DNA from: Guillardia theta CCMP2712
Lineage: Eukaryota > Cryptophyceae > Pyrenomonadales > Geminigeraceae
Length of the DNA stretch: 51,617 bases
Reading direction: 5' to 3'
Assembly (NCBI RefSeq): GCF_000315625.1
Contig: NW_005434484.1
Location: forward strand, 35,871 to 87,487
Shown: piece by piece, positions 25,140 through 35,405 of the stretch
Position numbering within the stretch: the stretch's first letter is position 1
Layout: each line of letters begins with the position of its first letter
The notes under the pieces: model-generated
What the model saw: the letters and a program-made list of their open reading frames with translations, nothing else
The model's database searches: none
Told to the model about the DNA's origin: nothing
Made by a program: the position numbers and the translations under genes

Positions 25140-27003
25140 CTAGTCCTCGTCTATCACGATGTACTTCTTCAACCCCATCCAGGCTTCTCGGAACTTGCGA
25201 TACCTTATGGAGGCCTTGGCGAAGAATCTGCATGACGTCAGCGACGCCTCGGGACCCGCCGGCTCTCACTTGGCCTCCCTCGCATGATGCTGGGCGAGCC
25301 GTTGGGAGATCTTAGCTCGCCTCCCGATCTCTGTCACCCGTCCGATGTTCTCTCGTGCCATCCGAGCTGCACCTGCCTCAGCTTCTCCTCCCCTCTCCTC
25401 CCCTCCCTTCCCTTCCCCTCCCCTTTCTCCTCTCCTCTCTCTGTCCTGTCCTGTCCTGTCCTGTCCTGTCCTGTCCTCCACTCCCTCACTCCCCTCCTCC
25501 CTTCCACCTGCGTTGCCGCCTTCTCGAGCTGAGATCTCCCCCGCTGCCTCCAGCTCTGACCAGTCCTTCGACAAGTCGTACTCCCTCGAACCTGCCCAGC
25601 ATCACCCCAGCACGCCTCGCCGCCTCTTCACCTTTGTACTCCCCCATGTTGTAGATCTGAACCTCCCGCGCCCCGTCCCCAAGGCTGTCAAACTCGTCAG
25701 ACCCGTTCACCTCCCCAGCTGCGTCACTTCTGATGGGCCACGATCTCCCCGTGTAGCTCGTCCTCCTTCCAGCTCCCTGACCTCCCAGTCACAGACTGCA
25801 GGGGGAGAAGGGGGAGGGGAGGGGAGGAAAGGAGGAGAAGAGGAAGAGGAGAGGAGAAGAGTAGGGAGGAGGAGAGGGAACAGGAGAGGGAGGCAGCGAC
25901 CGATGTAGGTGATCCCTCCTGACGTCTTCATCATCCCCACGCCCGTCGCATCTTCCCGTCCACGTACTTCCCCTCGCCATTCTCTCACTCCTCCTCCTCC
26001 TCCTCCTCCTCCTCCTCCTCCTCCTCCTCCTCCTCCTCCTCCACCTCCTCTCCTCCTCCTCCCTCTTCCTCCCTCCTCACCATATGCCACCCCCGTCCTG
26101 ATAAGTGGTCTTCCCGTTCCCATGCGCCTTCCCGAGCTTGAAGTACCCCTCATACTTGTCTCCTGCCGCCGCGCCATGGGACTGACCCCACTGGTAAACC
26201 TGCAGGAGGATGAGGCGGGTTTGAACCGGCTCCTCCTCCTCACCCCCAGCCCGTGCTTCTGGTCTTTGAACCATCCACCGATGTAGTACTCGTCGTCCAC
26301 GTAGAGCAAGATCCCCAGCCTGCCTCCTAGTCAGCCCCTTCCTCCTCCTCCTCCTCCCTCCTCCTCCTCCCTCCTCCTCCTCCTCTCCCCCCTCCTCACC
26401 CGTTCATCTGTCCCCGCAGCCATTCTCCGATGTACACTCCTTTCTCCTTGGAGTTGTACATGTAGATCCCCGTCCCCTGCCGCCTCCCGGCATGGTAGGA
26501 GCCCTCGTACCTGCATGCCTCTCACCTCGCAGCTCTCCTGCCATGGCCTACCGATGAGACGCGTAGGGACTCTTCTTCCCGTACACGTACACCCCGTACC
26601 CCTCCATCTTGCCGTGGTGCCACTGCCCCAGGTAGCAGTCCCCATCGAACCAACAGAAAACCCCGTAGTTGTCGGGCAGGTCATGCATCCTGATACCCTC
26701 AGCTCACTCGCGCCCACAGCAGCAGCTCCTGTCACTCACCACAGCCCGTAGTAGCTCTCTCCTCCTCCTAGCGGCGGGTCTGGCCATGCGCAGATGCCCC
26801 TGTTCACTCTCTGGCCATCGATGGTAGTTTCGCCCCAGTACTGGATCTTGGTGTTGGTGTTCTTGCTGTACCAGTACTTCTGTCCAAACGCCTTGATCAA
26901 CCATGACGACTTGCTGCAAACCTAGTCGGTTGATGCTCAGCATTCCAAACCAACTCACGAAGCAATCAAGGATTCGATCTCCTCTCTCCTTGATATCTGC
27001 CAT
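25140..27003 (-). CDS. MORN-repeat protein
   Basis: A multi-exon gene, assembled from the start at 27003. Exons 26959-27003, 26740-26909, 26552-26689, 26400-26510, 26244-26319 and about 26085-26199 are followed by several shorter ones, down to a last exon at 25140-25227. At least six MORN-type units are visible: YLGQWHHGKMEGYGVYVYG, YEGSYHAGRRQGTGIYMYN, YIGEWLRGQMNGLG, YYIGGWFKDQKHGLG, KYEGYFKLGKAHGNG and YIGSWKEDELHGEI. The N-terminus is a short helical lead (MADIKERGDRILDCF). The C-terminal 60 residues are helical and basic, ending KKYIVIDED. MORN repeats are known for membrane or phosphoinositide association and scaffolding, so that is the likely role. The joins between 25700 and 26000 are the least certain; they require introns of about 31 and 40 nt. 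One intron contains the CCTGT pentanucleotide repeat. Confidence 0.72.
25441..25478 (+). repeat. (CTGTC)n pentanucleotide repeat in an intron
   Basis: Seven or so CTGTC/CCTGT units inside the 25373-25507 intron of the MORN gene. This is the reverse complement of the unit seen at 5236-5410. Confidence 0.9.
25986..26060 (+). repeat. (CTC)n microsatellite in MORN gene intron
   Basis: A run of CTC/TCC units on the + strand, which reads as a purine-rich tract on the transcribed strand of the MORN gene. Translations giving Gly or Pro homopolymers here are artefacts of the repeat. Confidence 0.88.
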
Positions 27004-27109
27004 GGCAATGCTGCCTCCGGTTCGCGCCGAAGGAAGAAAGAGAGCATGCTGACAATCAATCCGCCTGAGGGTTGAGGTCACATGGCTACAAGGAGGGGAG
27101 GCAACGATG

Positions 27110-27470
27110 CTATCGACCTGACGGCTGCTGATGTTCGTCATGGTCAGCATGGTGATCATGGTGATCTCCTTCTTCCTCCAACTTCTTTACCTTTGAGCCC
27201 AGTCAGTACTTCTCCCTTCGCCTCTTCCTCCTCACTCTCTCCCCCGCTCGCTCGCTCCCTCCCTCCCTCCCCTCCCTCCCTCCCTCTCTCCCTGCTTATC
27301 TGTTCAACCTCTGCCTTTCCGAGCTTCAGGATGTCGACGCCTTGGAGCTCCTGTTTCATCTGATCTTCATCAATCACGACCTGCTTCCGCCCCTTGCGAG
27401 CTCCCTTCTTCTTCCCCGCAGCCTCCTCCTCCTCCCCTTCCCTTCCCGTGGCTGCTGCCTGCTTCGACAT
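27110..27470 (-). CDS. Small basic/acidic protein with His-rich tail, unknown
   Basis: Two exons, 27309-27470 and 27110-27190, both phase 0 with GT–AG ends. They give 80 residues. The start is the first ATG of the frame (MSKQAAATG). The protein has an EEEE patch, a Lys/Arg-rich patch (GKKKGARKGRKQ), a likely amphipathic segment (DEDQMKQELQGVDILKLG), then KKLEEEG and a His/Asp tail (DHHDHHADHDEH). I recognise no family. The His/Asp tail could bind metal, which is speculative. It lies about 107 bp upstream of the MORN gene on the same strand; the two may be separate transcripts. An alternative is that this is the 5' part of a longer MORN transcript, but its own in-frame stop at 27110 argues against that. 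Confidence 0.5.
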
Positions 27471-27694
27471 CGAAGTTGGGTAGCGATCAGTCGGACAGAA
27501 AGGGTGGTGGTGGTCCTCGTTAAAACTAGGAGGTGGGGTTATTCCATTACCACCTATCACCCCTACTTTATGGGCTTTTAGCTCGATAAATTGAGGGTGG
27601 GGTATCAATTTGAAGGTGTTGGGGGTGGTAAGGCGGTTGGCCTATGACGGTAGCAACTTGACGAATCTCAAACCAAGACGAACTCCGACAAACA

Positions 27695-27700
27695 ACTCTT

Positions 27701-27747
<47 letters not shown>

Positions 27748-27771
27748 CCTGCTCCTCCTGCTCCTCCTGCT

Positions 27772-27837
<66 letters not shown>

Positions 27838-27840
27838 CCT
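27695..27840 (+). repeat. (GCTCCT)n minisatellite
   Basis: About 25 hexanucleotide units (CTCCTG and variants). Read on the + strand it gives an Ala-Pro repeat that I do not consider a gene. Confidence 0.93.
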
Positions 27841-29054
27841 GGTGCTGGTGCTTGCTGTTGCTGCTGTTGCTGCCTGCCTGCCTGCCTGCCTGCCTGCTGC
27901 TTCTCCCTCTTCTGCCCCCGCCTCCTCCTACCTCCTCCTTCTACTACTGCCTCTTCCTACACATTATCCTACATCCGTCTCCTCCTCCTGCACCCGTTCC
28001 TCCTGCCTCCTGCCTCCTGCCTCCTCCTGCTTCTCCTCCCCGTCATCGTCGTCGTCGTTGTGAAAAAATTTCTCACACCATATCAGTGAGGAAATTATTC
28101 GAGAGATTCATCAAAATCGTAAGGATTGTTTTGAGAGATTGACAGAATACACACTGAAACATTAAGACCTTACACAAGACTATGAACAAAGCAAAATATG
28201 AGAGCAAAATGGTAACAAAATGAAGAGGGTAAAAACATGAACACACTCCTCCTCCTCCATCACCACCGGAGACTCCTTGGGCCACTGGTCGACTTCTCCT
28301 TCTCGTCCACATGCTCTTACTTGTTCTCCCAGTCTTGCTTTTGTCCCCCTGCCCCCTCATGCGAGCCTTGTCCCTTCAAGACAATCGAGGTTCAGAGGTC
28401 ATGAAGGTGCTCTTGACAGAGTTTACTTCGGGACAGCACGCGCAAACACTCGACTATCCCACATTGCTGGTCTCCGATACCTTATAGCCTCTCTCCCTTA
28501 CGCGATCTTCAATGAGTGTGCGGCGTCAATCTTCGGTAAGATTTGATGCTGGTGCTGCCGCCGCTGCTCCAACTCGCTTCCTGACAGGCTCCTCTTCCTT
28601 GTGATCTTCACCTGCTCCTGCTCACCCTAGCTGTACGTAATCAAAGCTACGATGAAATGAGAACTCAATTGGGCCCCGCTGTCTTTCACCTGCTTTGAAC
28701 TCGACCAGCACACAACACGCTGTGAGCTCTATGCCCTCGTGTCTCTCGTTGTGTTTTGCTACAGCAAGACTTACAGCAAATAGGGAAGTAGAGATTGATA
28801 TCAATCCACTCTCATGCTGATATTCCACTGAACTTATCTAGACTCATCCTATCTGAATCATTTTGATCTCTTGATACCTCTCCCCTCTTTCTTCCCCAAA
28901 TTTTAACATCTTTAACCATCCTCCTCCCATCGACGCCCTCATGAACCTCGCCCAACTTCGCGTTCCCATGCTGCTCCCTTTCTTCCCCTTCCTTGCTCTT
29001 CATGCTTTCCGTTGCTGTCCACATCCATGTCCTCTTCTGCTTCATCCTCACTCT

Positions 29055-29121
29055 CCCCCTCCCCCTCCCCCTCCCCCTCCCCCTCCCCTCCCCCTCCCCC
29101 TCCCCTCCCCCTCCCCTCTCT
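29055..29121 (+). repeat. (CCCCTC)n polypyrimidine tract
   Basis: Tandem CCCCTC/CCCTCC units running into a short CTCTCTCTC run. No gene overlaps it. Confidence 0.9.
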
Positions 29122-30286
29122 CTCTCTCGCTCCTTCCTCGGATTATCGTAGTTCAAGGCTTGCAAGCACCACTACTACCCCTACCCCTCCTCACCCCTTC
29201 TCATGTACCCCTCCGAATCATGTGCGGTTACTTTCCGTTTTGGGGTAATAACTTATGGAAGATACCTTCAAGGGGGTGGGGTGGTATAGAGGTGGGGTGG
29301 GTAGGGGTTGAGCAGTATGGCAGGGGTTTACACCATCTATCAAAAGGGTTTATTTCGTACGGGTACGCGCTTACATACCCATGGGTAGGGTACAACTGAA
29401 GGGAGCAGGGTAGGGTGGTATATCTGGGGGAGCGAGCATGAACATGGGGCATGTGATGATGTTGGGGAGGAGGAGGAGGGGAATGGAGAGGGAGCAGGAG
29501 CAGTAGCAGGAGTAGCAGGAGCAGCAGGAGCAAGAGCAGGAGGAGGAGCAGGAGCAGGAGGGGAGACAGGGAGACAAGATGATAGGAAGACGGGGAGGAG
29601 CGGGAGGCAGGGAGGGAGGCAGGGAGTGGGATGGAAAGGGGGAGGTAATTTTAGGGTAGAGGGGGTTGAAAGAGAAAGCGAGGTGGGGCATGCAAGGAGA
29701 AGAGCGGAATGATTGCTTGCAGAAGCAGAGCTGACTGACAGAAGGGAAGAACTTGTGAAATAGAACGAATGTATGTAACTTTTACAGAAGGTCGTAAGAT
29801 GAAAGGTTTCACAAGTGATTCTTGATCGGAACGGAAACGTTTCTGTGAAGCAAGTATGAGAGATAGCAGGTTAAACTCGCACTCTCAGGCATCCTTGTTG
29901 GAGCAGAGGAATTTTCGTGTTATATGAAAGAAAACCTGAATACAGATGCAGAGATCAGGGACTGTGACTATTGAGAGAACATATGAAGTGAGGTGATAGG
30001 CTGTCAGGAGCAGGAGCACGTGATGTGAAGACATCATAAATGGAGGATGCGGTATGCAGCAAGAAATCAGACAAGAATTAGTGAAAATGCAGCTTTATCC
30101 AAGTCTTTTGACAAGGGACCTCAGCGGAACATGCCTGACTGTAAGTTGTGAACAGATGATAAGGATGAACAAGTATAGCTATCTCGGGATATTGTCGTCT
30201 TTCGGTGGTATGTTTGTTGTTGTTTCAGCATGTTCAGAGTGTCTTCAGCTGACTGGCTCGCGGTTTTCAGTCGCGATCTGTTTCAG

Positions 30287-32106
30287 ATGGATTCTAGCGG
30301 AGCTGCATCGGCGGAGGTTGACGATTACGCATTCAAGGCGCTCGAAACTAAAGAAGATTGAAGTCTTGGAATCCAAGTCTGAGGTGGAAGCTTCGATGAT
30401 GATGATCATGAGGAGGGGGGAGGAGGAGGAGGAGCAGGAGGAGCAGGAGGAGCAGGAGGAGCAGGATGAGGAGGTCCTTCTTGGCTCATCAGTCTCCCAC
30501 CAGGTGGCGAAGCATCGGGGATACAAGAACTCAGATATCGAGCTGGTCATCAAGAAGTTGGTGGAGGAGAACGCGCTGGGGATCGATGTGCAGGTACATT
30601 TGACGACGTTTGCCGCCCTCTCTTGACCATGGCACAGCCTGTGGCGATCTGCTATGACATGGATGCTCTGAAGGAGACTCTCTGTGCCCTCAAGTGACCC
30701 TCCCCTGGGCCCTTGCCCGTCCTCACCCTTTCCCCCAGGGTCGCGTTCCCCGGCAACTTCACTCACTGCATAGCGATCAAGAGCAACCCGCTTCCTTTCT
30801 TCTTGAAGTTCGCCGTGAGGATGGGCTGCGGACTGGAGGCTGCGTCGTACGCCGAGGCGCTGCTGGCCTTGAGGTGGGTTTGACGCTTCTTCCTCCTCCT
30901 GAGCCATGCTGAACCCCTGCTGAAGGACTGGCTGCCCTCCGGACAAGATTATGTTTGACTCCCCAGCTAAGACCCGAGCTGACATTCGGTTTGCGCTCGA
31001 GTACAACATCCAGATCAATGCCGACAACTTCTTTGAGCTTGATCGCATCGCGGAGGAACGGAAGAAACTGGAGGTGAAGGACTCGTCTACCTTGTCTTTC
31101 CCCCCTCTCCTCTTGCTATCCCATGCTCCTTCCTGCTCCCTGCGATCTCACGCGCAAGCTGCCACAGGACTCGGGGTTCCTGTCGTCGTCGGTGATCGGG
31201 CTGCGGATCAATCCGCTGGTGGGAGAGGGGAAAATCAAGTCCCTGTCGGTCTCGGACGAGAGCTCCAAGTTCGGCATCGCACTCACCGCAGACGCCAAGA
31301 CGGTGATCCTCGAGTACTTCCGCCGGTTTTCCTGGCTCTCCGCTCTGCACTGCCATGTCGGGTCGCAGGGCTGCACGCTGTCCCAGCACGCGCAAGGAGC
31401 GAAGAAGCTGTTCGAGCTGTGTGAAGAGATCAACAGGGAGGTGGGCAGCACACGAATCAGGCGCATGGACATCGGAGGGGGGCTGCCGGTGAACTTCGAG
31501 TCGGAGGAGATCTCTCCGACCTTCGACGTCTACGCTAAGACCCTCAAGGAGGAGGTTCCCGCCCTCTTCCGCGGCGACCTCACCGTCATCACCGAGTACG
31601 GGCGGTCAGTCAGCGCCAAGGCTGCGTGGGCTGCATGCTCCATCGAGTACATCAAGACTATCTCTGCGGACTACGAGATCGCCGTCATCCAGGCAGGAGC
31701 TGACCTGTTCCTACGCACCTGCTACGTCCCGTCCAACTTCTCCCTCCGCGTCACAGGGCATCACAGACACTCGGGGAAGGAGCTGCAGCCGCACGCCGAG
31801 AACGTCAAGGCCGGCAGCGAAGTCGCTCGCCGGGTGAAGCGATACGACGTGGCGGGCCCGCTGTGCTTCGGAGGAGACAAGATCACCGTAAACCGCTCGA
31901 TGCCGCAGCTCCTCGTCGGCGACTTCGTCGTGGTGCACGACGTCGGAGCCAACACGCTCTCCATGTTCTCTCGCCATTGCAGCAGGCAAGCGCCTCCTGT
32001 CTATGGTTACCGCAGGCGTCAGGAGGGCGATGGGGTCGAGGTTGTTCTGATAAAGGAGATGGAGCCTGTCGAAGACGTCCTCAGGTTCTGGTCTTGTCCC
32101 TTGTAA
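30287..32106 (+). CDS. Group IV (alanine-racemase-fold) PLP decarboxylase, diaminopimelate-decarboxylase-like
   Basis: Clear exons are ~30396-30593, 30638-30693, 30739-30873, 30926-31073 and 31168-32106, all GT–AG with matching phases. The 5' end is unsettled. An ATG at 30287 follows a plausible acceptor-like TTTCAG but needs another small intron; an ATG cluster at 30396 is in frame. Family motifs: the PLP-binding Lys in CIAIKSNP; HCHVGSQ; the glycine loop MDIGGGLPVNF; EYGR in place of EPGR; LCFGGDKI in place of the CESGD signature, keeping the Cys and Asp; and GDFVVVHDVGANTLSMFSRH near the end. Family members decarboxylate meso-diaminopimelate, ornithine or arginine; spacing fits the diaminopimelate enzyme best. 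The changes around EPGR and CESGD may alter substrate choice. An acidic EEQ repeat precedes the domain, and no clear plastid transit peptide is seen. Confidence 0.78.
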
Positions 32107-32259
32107 ACGTTTATTCTTTCCTAGTTCATAGAAATGTAAGAATTACAGATTTTTCTTTAGCTCTGATCTTCAGATGCTTCTCTCGCACCCTCACGCCAAT
32201 TGACTGAGTTTCTCCTTTAGTGCAACGACCGTCCATGCTGTGAGCAAGCATTGTGGAAA

Positions 32260-33943
32260 TCAAAACAGAGGCTTGGGCTTGGCACCTTTCTTCGTCGATT
32301 TCTTGCGAGTGAACTTGGGTCTACTGCACCTCCGCTTCTTGGGTCGACTCTGTGGACCGCTCTTGGGCTCTAATCGAGTGACTGAGAGATTCTGAAGGTT
32401 CGTAGCGATATCGTCGAGCTCGTCGTGCTCCTCTTGCTCTTCAACTGGCGGAACAAACGCAGCGTATGAGCGATGACGAGTACTGCGGACTTGCTCGACA
32501 CTGTAAGCATTCATGCGACCAACGATTCCTTTTCACTCACCATTGAACAAGTTTGGAGATCGATACTCGGGCGTCTTGACCTGGTCAGTGCTTGCAGGCG
32601 TGGAAACTTGGAGGTTATTTTGAATGCGGTTCTCATTCAAGTCCATCTGTGTGAGTGGTACTTGAACATCGTTTTCCTGAAGAAAGTCACCAAGCCGCTA
32701 GTCACAGTCCATGAATCCCACCTCAGCATTATCTTCGTTGTCGCTGTCTTCCCACATAGCATCGAAGTCATTGTCAATGTAATTTTCAGTGTTCTGCGTC
32801 AATTCTTCAGGCTCCTCTACTGTTGTCTTCACTCGTAATTCGACGGAATGATATGGCGTAGATGATTTTCCAAGCAGGTAATTTTCAGGAGGCGAGGTGT
32901 ACCTAGATAGTATGAAGAAAAGTTTCACATGTCAAATATCACATGATGCAGTCATCAGTCTTCGAGTCTTGGAATCCGGGGATATCAAAGTCTTGTGGAG
33001 GTGGCTGCCAACTTTTGAGATGCATGAGATATGTGACTTTCTTGTAACCCACATTCTTGGGGTCGAAGTAAAGTCGCATTGTGATGCATCTCTCCTTGAA
33101 AACAAAATACGGTCACGGCACATTCTCATTTGATGTGTATAAGTGCCGAAAACAGATGAGAAAGTCGATTGCACCTCGGGCAGAGCGCTCAGAGTCCCAT
33201 TCAGTGAGACCACCGTGCGCACAAACTGGCCTGTGTCAGAATAGCGCTTGCTTGTAAACTCGCCTCTACACGTACCTGTGAGCTGAGTTGCTTCACCTCT
33301 TTCTGAGTATATCCTATGAAATTCTGCACATGGTTCTTTTCTTTACTGTTTCCTCTCTCAATATTCAAGCTCCCGTTTGCGTCAATCTTGAAATACCACG
33401 CCTCCACTGTTGCAATTCAACGTCTGGGCAACAAGGTACAGTGAACTCACCCAAGCAGTTCTGATCCTTTTCAGTGTAAATGCCGAAGACAAGCATCTTC
33501 AAATGATTTTGTTTCAATGCTGTGAAGACACCTGGGAAAGCGAGATTATCCTTCGTTCTTCTGTTCATTGGTACATGAAATTCCTTCTTCTAGCCAATAT
33601 AATATCTTGTCCGCCTTGAACAAATCATCAGAAACAAGATCCTTCATTTGGCAGAATTCGAACATCTTCATTCACGTGCTTGATCAAGGCATGAAAATTC
33701 GTCGCGCCGAACTTCTTCAGTGTGAAGGCATTTTCCGAGAAGATGTTCCGTATGAAACATATCTGATCTTCATACATCAGACTTTAAAATGTTTCCTCCT
33801 CATTTATCTTTGCGACTCACCTCACTCAACAGAGCTGCCAGCAGATTCTGAGTGACATAAAGAGAAGTTTTCTTCGTCATCATCGTCGCCGCTGCTGTTG
33901 CTGCCGTTGCCACCGCCATCGTGGTCTTCGCTGCTCTGGACAT
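32260..33943 (-). CDS. HORMA-domain protein (HOP1/HORMAD-like)
   Basis: Ten exons join with consistent phases: 33821-33943, 33676-33762, 33575-33641, 33451-33531, 33276-33406, 33175-33225, 32943-33094, 32722-32902, 32541-32676 and 32260-32489. They give 412 residues. The HORMA core runs from about residue 28 to 230: SLYVTQNLLAALLSE, FIRNIFSENAF, ILYWLEE, LKMLVFGIY, CLVEAWYFKI, FVRTVVSLNGTLSALP, then ERCITMRLYF and DFDIPGFQ. This order matches meiotic axis proteins HOP1/ASY1/HORMAD. An acidic linker (WEDSDNEDN) follows. A Pro/Ser linker comes next, then a basic tail (KKRRCSRPKFTRKKSTKKG) likely to act as a nuclear or DNA-binding segment. The probable role is meiotic chromosome axis assembly. 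The intron of 34 nt at 33642-33675 is unusually short. It is convergent with the decarboxylase gene. Confidence 0.85.
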
Positions 33944-33996
33944 CGCTCGACCCACAAACTTTTCTTTGGCGGGATCTTTTCGGTGTTGAACCTTTC

Positions 33997-34036
33997 TTTA
34001 CTCAAAGTTAAGTTAAAAATCAGTACGAGGACAATC
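33997..34036 (+). repeat. Dispersed 40-bp element, copy 1
   Basis: Contains ACTCAAAGTTAAGTTAAA followed by AATCAGTACGAGGACAATC. Near-identical copies lie at 37120-37150 and 45945-45984, all on the + strand. This copy is followed about 45 bp later by a GC island. Confidence 0.85.
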
Positions 34037-34080
34037 CGGAGAGTAGTGAGTCCTGAGTGAGTTGCTGAGGGGACTCGATC

Positions 34081-34139
34081 CGGGCCGGCCGGCCGTCCCT
34101 GGCCCGCCGGCCGGGCCGGCGGCCGGCGCGGCCGGCCGA
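34081..34139. repeat. GGCCGG-type GC island
   Basis: About 60 bp of almost pure G and C built from GGCCGG/CCGGCC units, next to the dispersed 40-bp element. The neighbouring sequence (34150-34560) has no recognisable gene. Confidence 0.75.
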
Positions 34140-34598
34140 ACAGGCTGACCGTCTTCCGGTAAGTCACGGTCCACGTTAACAAGACTCAGAACAGCCGTCA
34201 CTATGTTTAAGGTTAAGAAGACCGGTATGCACGGTGCCTGGACATACGGCGATCAATGAGGAAAGAGAGATCCTGCTCAGTGATAGTCCTTGTGATTCGT
34301 TCAGAGTACTTCCCCGCGACTCAGAACTTACCTGAGACATCCCAGGTCAAGTCACAGTACTATTCCCGTACTAGTGAGTTACGTTCAAGTTCCAGACTGC
34401 CGTACCGGTTTCAAGTCAGCAGACTGAGCAGCTGAACCAAGACTCAACAAGCAGATTGAAGCGAAAGAACCTTGCCAAACAGAGCGATGCAACACAACAA
34501 GTTCAGCTCTGCACAAGCACTTTGGCATCCACCGTCCTCACTGAGTCATGTCGATCATGGCATCAAGTAGCAAGGCGAGAGTGTGAGGGCAACAGCCA

Positions 34599-34745
34599 GC
34601 ATGTCCTACTACCCTGACTACTACTACCTACCCCCTGGTCAGGGGTACGAGGTCAGAGGCAGCAAGCATGTCCTACTACCCTGACTACTACTACCTACCC
34701 CCTGGTCAGGGGTACGAGGTCAGAGGCAGGAAGCATGTCCTACTA
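34599..34745 (+). repeat. 66-68 bp tandem repeat within left arm
   Basis: Two full units and one partial unit, beginning near 34599, 34667 and 34733. Each contains CATGTCCTACTACCCTGAC and CCCCTGGTCAGGGGTACGAG. Each unit includes the hairpin CCCCTGGTCAGGGG. Each can be read as a short Tyr-rich frame that starts MSYYPDYYYLPPGQG, but coding is doubtful. Confidence 0.85.
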
Positions 34746-34831
34746 CCCTGACCAGGATCAGAGCATCAGGTAACAAGGCGAGAGTGGGAGGCCTCACGTC
34801 ATCATCAAGCGTCTATGCCGCACATCGCCTT

Positions 34832-35122
34832 TTATTGCTCACCCCTACACCCCTCAAGCCTCCTCCCTCCTCGCCGCTCTACCCACGCGCAGCTTGTCAA
34901 GGATCTGAGTACGTCTGGCTCGTGGGCATCGGTGAGAAGCTTGATGCAGTGCCGGAGGGCGTCGAGCTGCTTCCTGCGGCTGGGACCCGCGTCGTGACGC
35001 AGCAGGCTTGATGCGGATGTTCCATCGACGGGGGATGCGGAGGAGGAGGGCGGCTTGGCGGAGGAGGAGAGAGCATCAGGAGGCGAGGAGGAGGAGCAAG
35101 GGGATGGGACATGACGAGACAT
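34832..35122 (-). CDS. Small unknown protein family, copy A (palindrome 1, left arm)
   Basis: An open frame of 96 residues starting MSRHVPSPCSSSSPP. The N-terminal half is Ser/Pro/Ala-rich and probably disordered. The C-terminal half carries a conserved predicted-helical core: SRRKQLDALRHCIKLLTDAH, then EPDVLRSL, CAWVERR. The stop codon overlaps an AATAAA (seen as TTTATT at 34831-34836), a candidate polyadenylation signal. Copies B, C and D of the same family lie at 36108, 37358 and 38185. I do not recognise the family. Conservation of the core across the diverged pairs suggests selection on protein, but this could also be the coding part of an unknown mobile element. A missing 3' exon cannot be excluded. 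Confidence 0.5.
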   Translation of the reverse strand: MSRHVPSPCSSSSPPDALSSSAKPPSSSASPVDGTSASSLLRHDAGPSRRKQLDALRHCIKLLTDAHEPDVLRSLTSCAWVERRGGRRLEGCRGEQ

Positions 35123-35145
35123 GCTTGACAGACGAGAACGGATTC

Positions 35146-35147
<2 letters not shown>

Positions 35148-35182
<35 letters not shown>
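35148..35182 (+). repeat. (GT)n dinucleotide repeat
   Basis: About 17 GT units just upstream of copy A. The right arm lacks an equivalent run, showing that the arms have diverged. Confidence 0.95.
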
Positions 35183-35183
<1 letters not shown>

Positions 35184-35405
35184 CTTCGCCGGGATGTGCG
35201 CTAGAGAACAGGATGGAAAGAGCCGAGGGGTTGGACAACAGCACAGAGCTCAAGGGAGGGATGAACGGAGGATCGCAGGGGTAGGAGAGGGTGGACGAGG
35301 AGGAGTGGTGGGGGAGACGTGTGAGTGGAGGGAGGGAGGGGAGCAGTGATCTACTTCAACACTCTCCCCGCCTGCTTCGGGGTCTCCCTCCGTGACCCTC
35401 GTATC

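Larger units (their letters stand above)
27471..30286. other. Gene-poor interval with several low-complexity blocks
   Basis: It holds a G-rich patch with GGTGGGGT motifs (27530-27640), a (CTGCTC)n block (27695-27840), an AT-richer stretch (28070-28230) and mixed sequence. A CCCCTC tract lies at 29055-29121. A second patch of GGGTAGGG-like motifs lies at 29270-29420. A short minus-strand frame at 28812-29165 is partly repeat-driven (Arg/Gly-rich). Its non-repeat end (EVSRDQNDSDRMSLDKFSG) could be coding, but nothing else supports it. Confidence 0.55.
34561..35405 (+). repeat. Palindrome 1, left arm
   Basis: This arm is the inverted counterpart of 35940-36724. The outer end (CATCAAGTAGCAAGGCGAGA) matches the reverse of the end near 36724. 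The inner end (GATCTACTTCAACACTCTCC) matches the reverse of 35951-36000. It contains the minus-strand copy A of a small unknown protein and 66-68 bp tandem units. The arms are similar but not identical, with insertions and substitutions. Confidence 0.88.

Noticed and set aside
25355-26286. Plus-strand Pro/Ser-rich frames
   Set aside because: Antisense of MORN exons and translation of CTC repeats; the minus strand carries the family motifs.
34600-34680. Tyr-rich mini-protein (MSYYPDYYYLPPGQG…) from each tandem unit
   Set aside because: Each is 27 residues or less and arises wherever the unit is repeated; no sign of independent selection.
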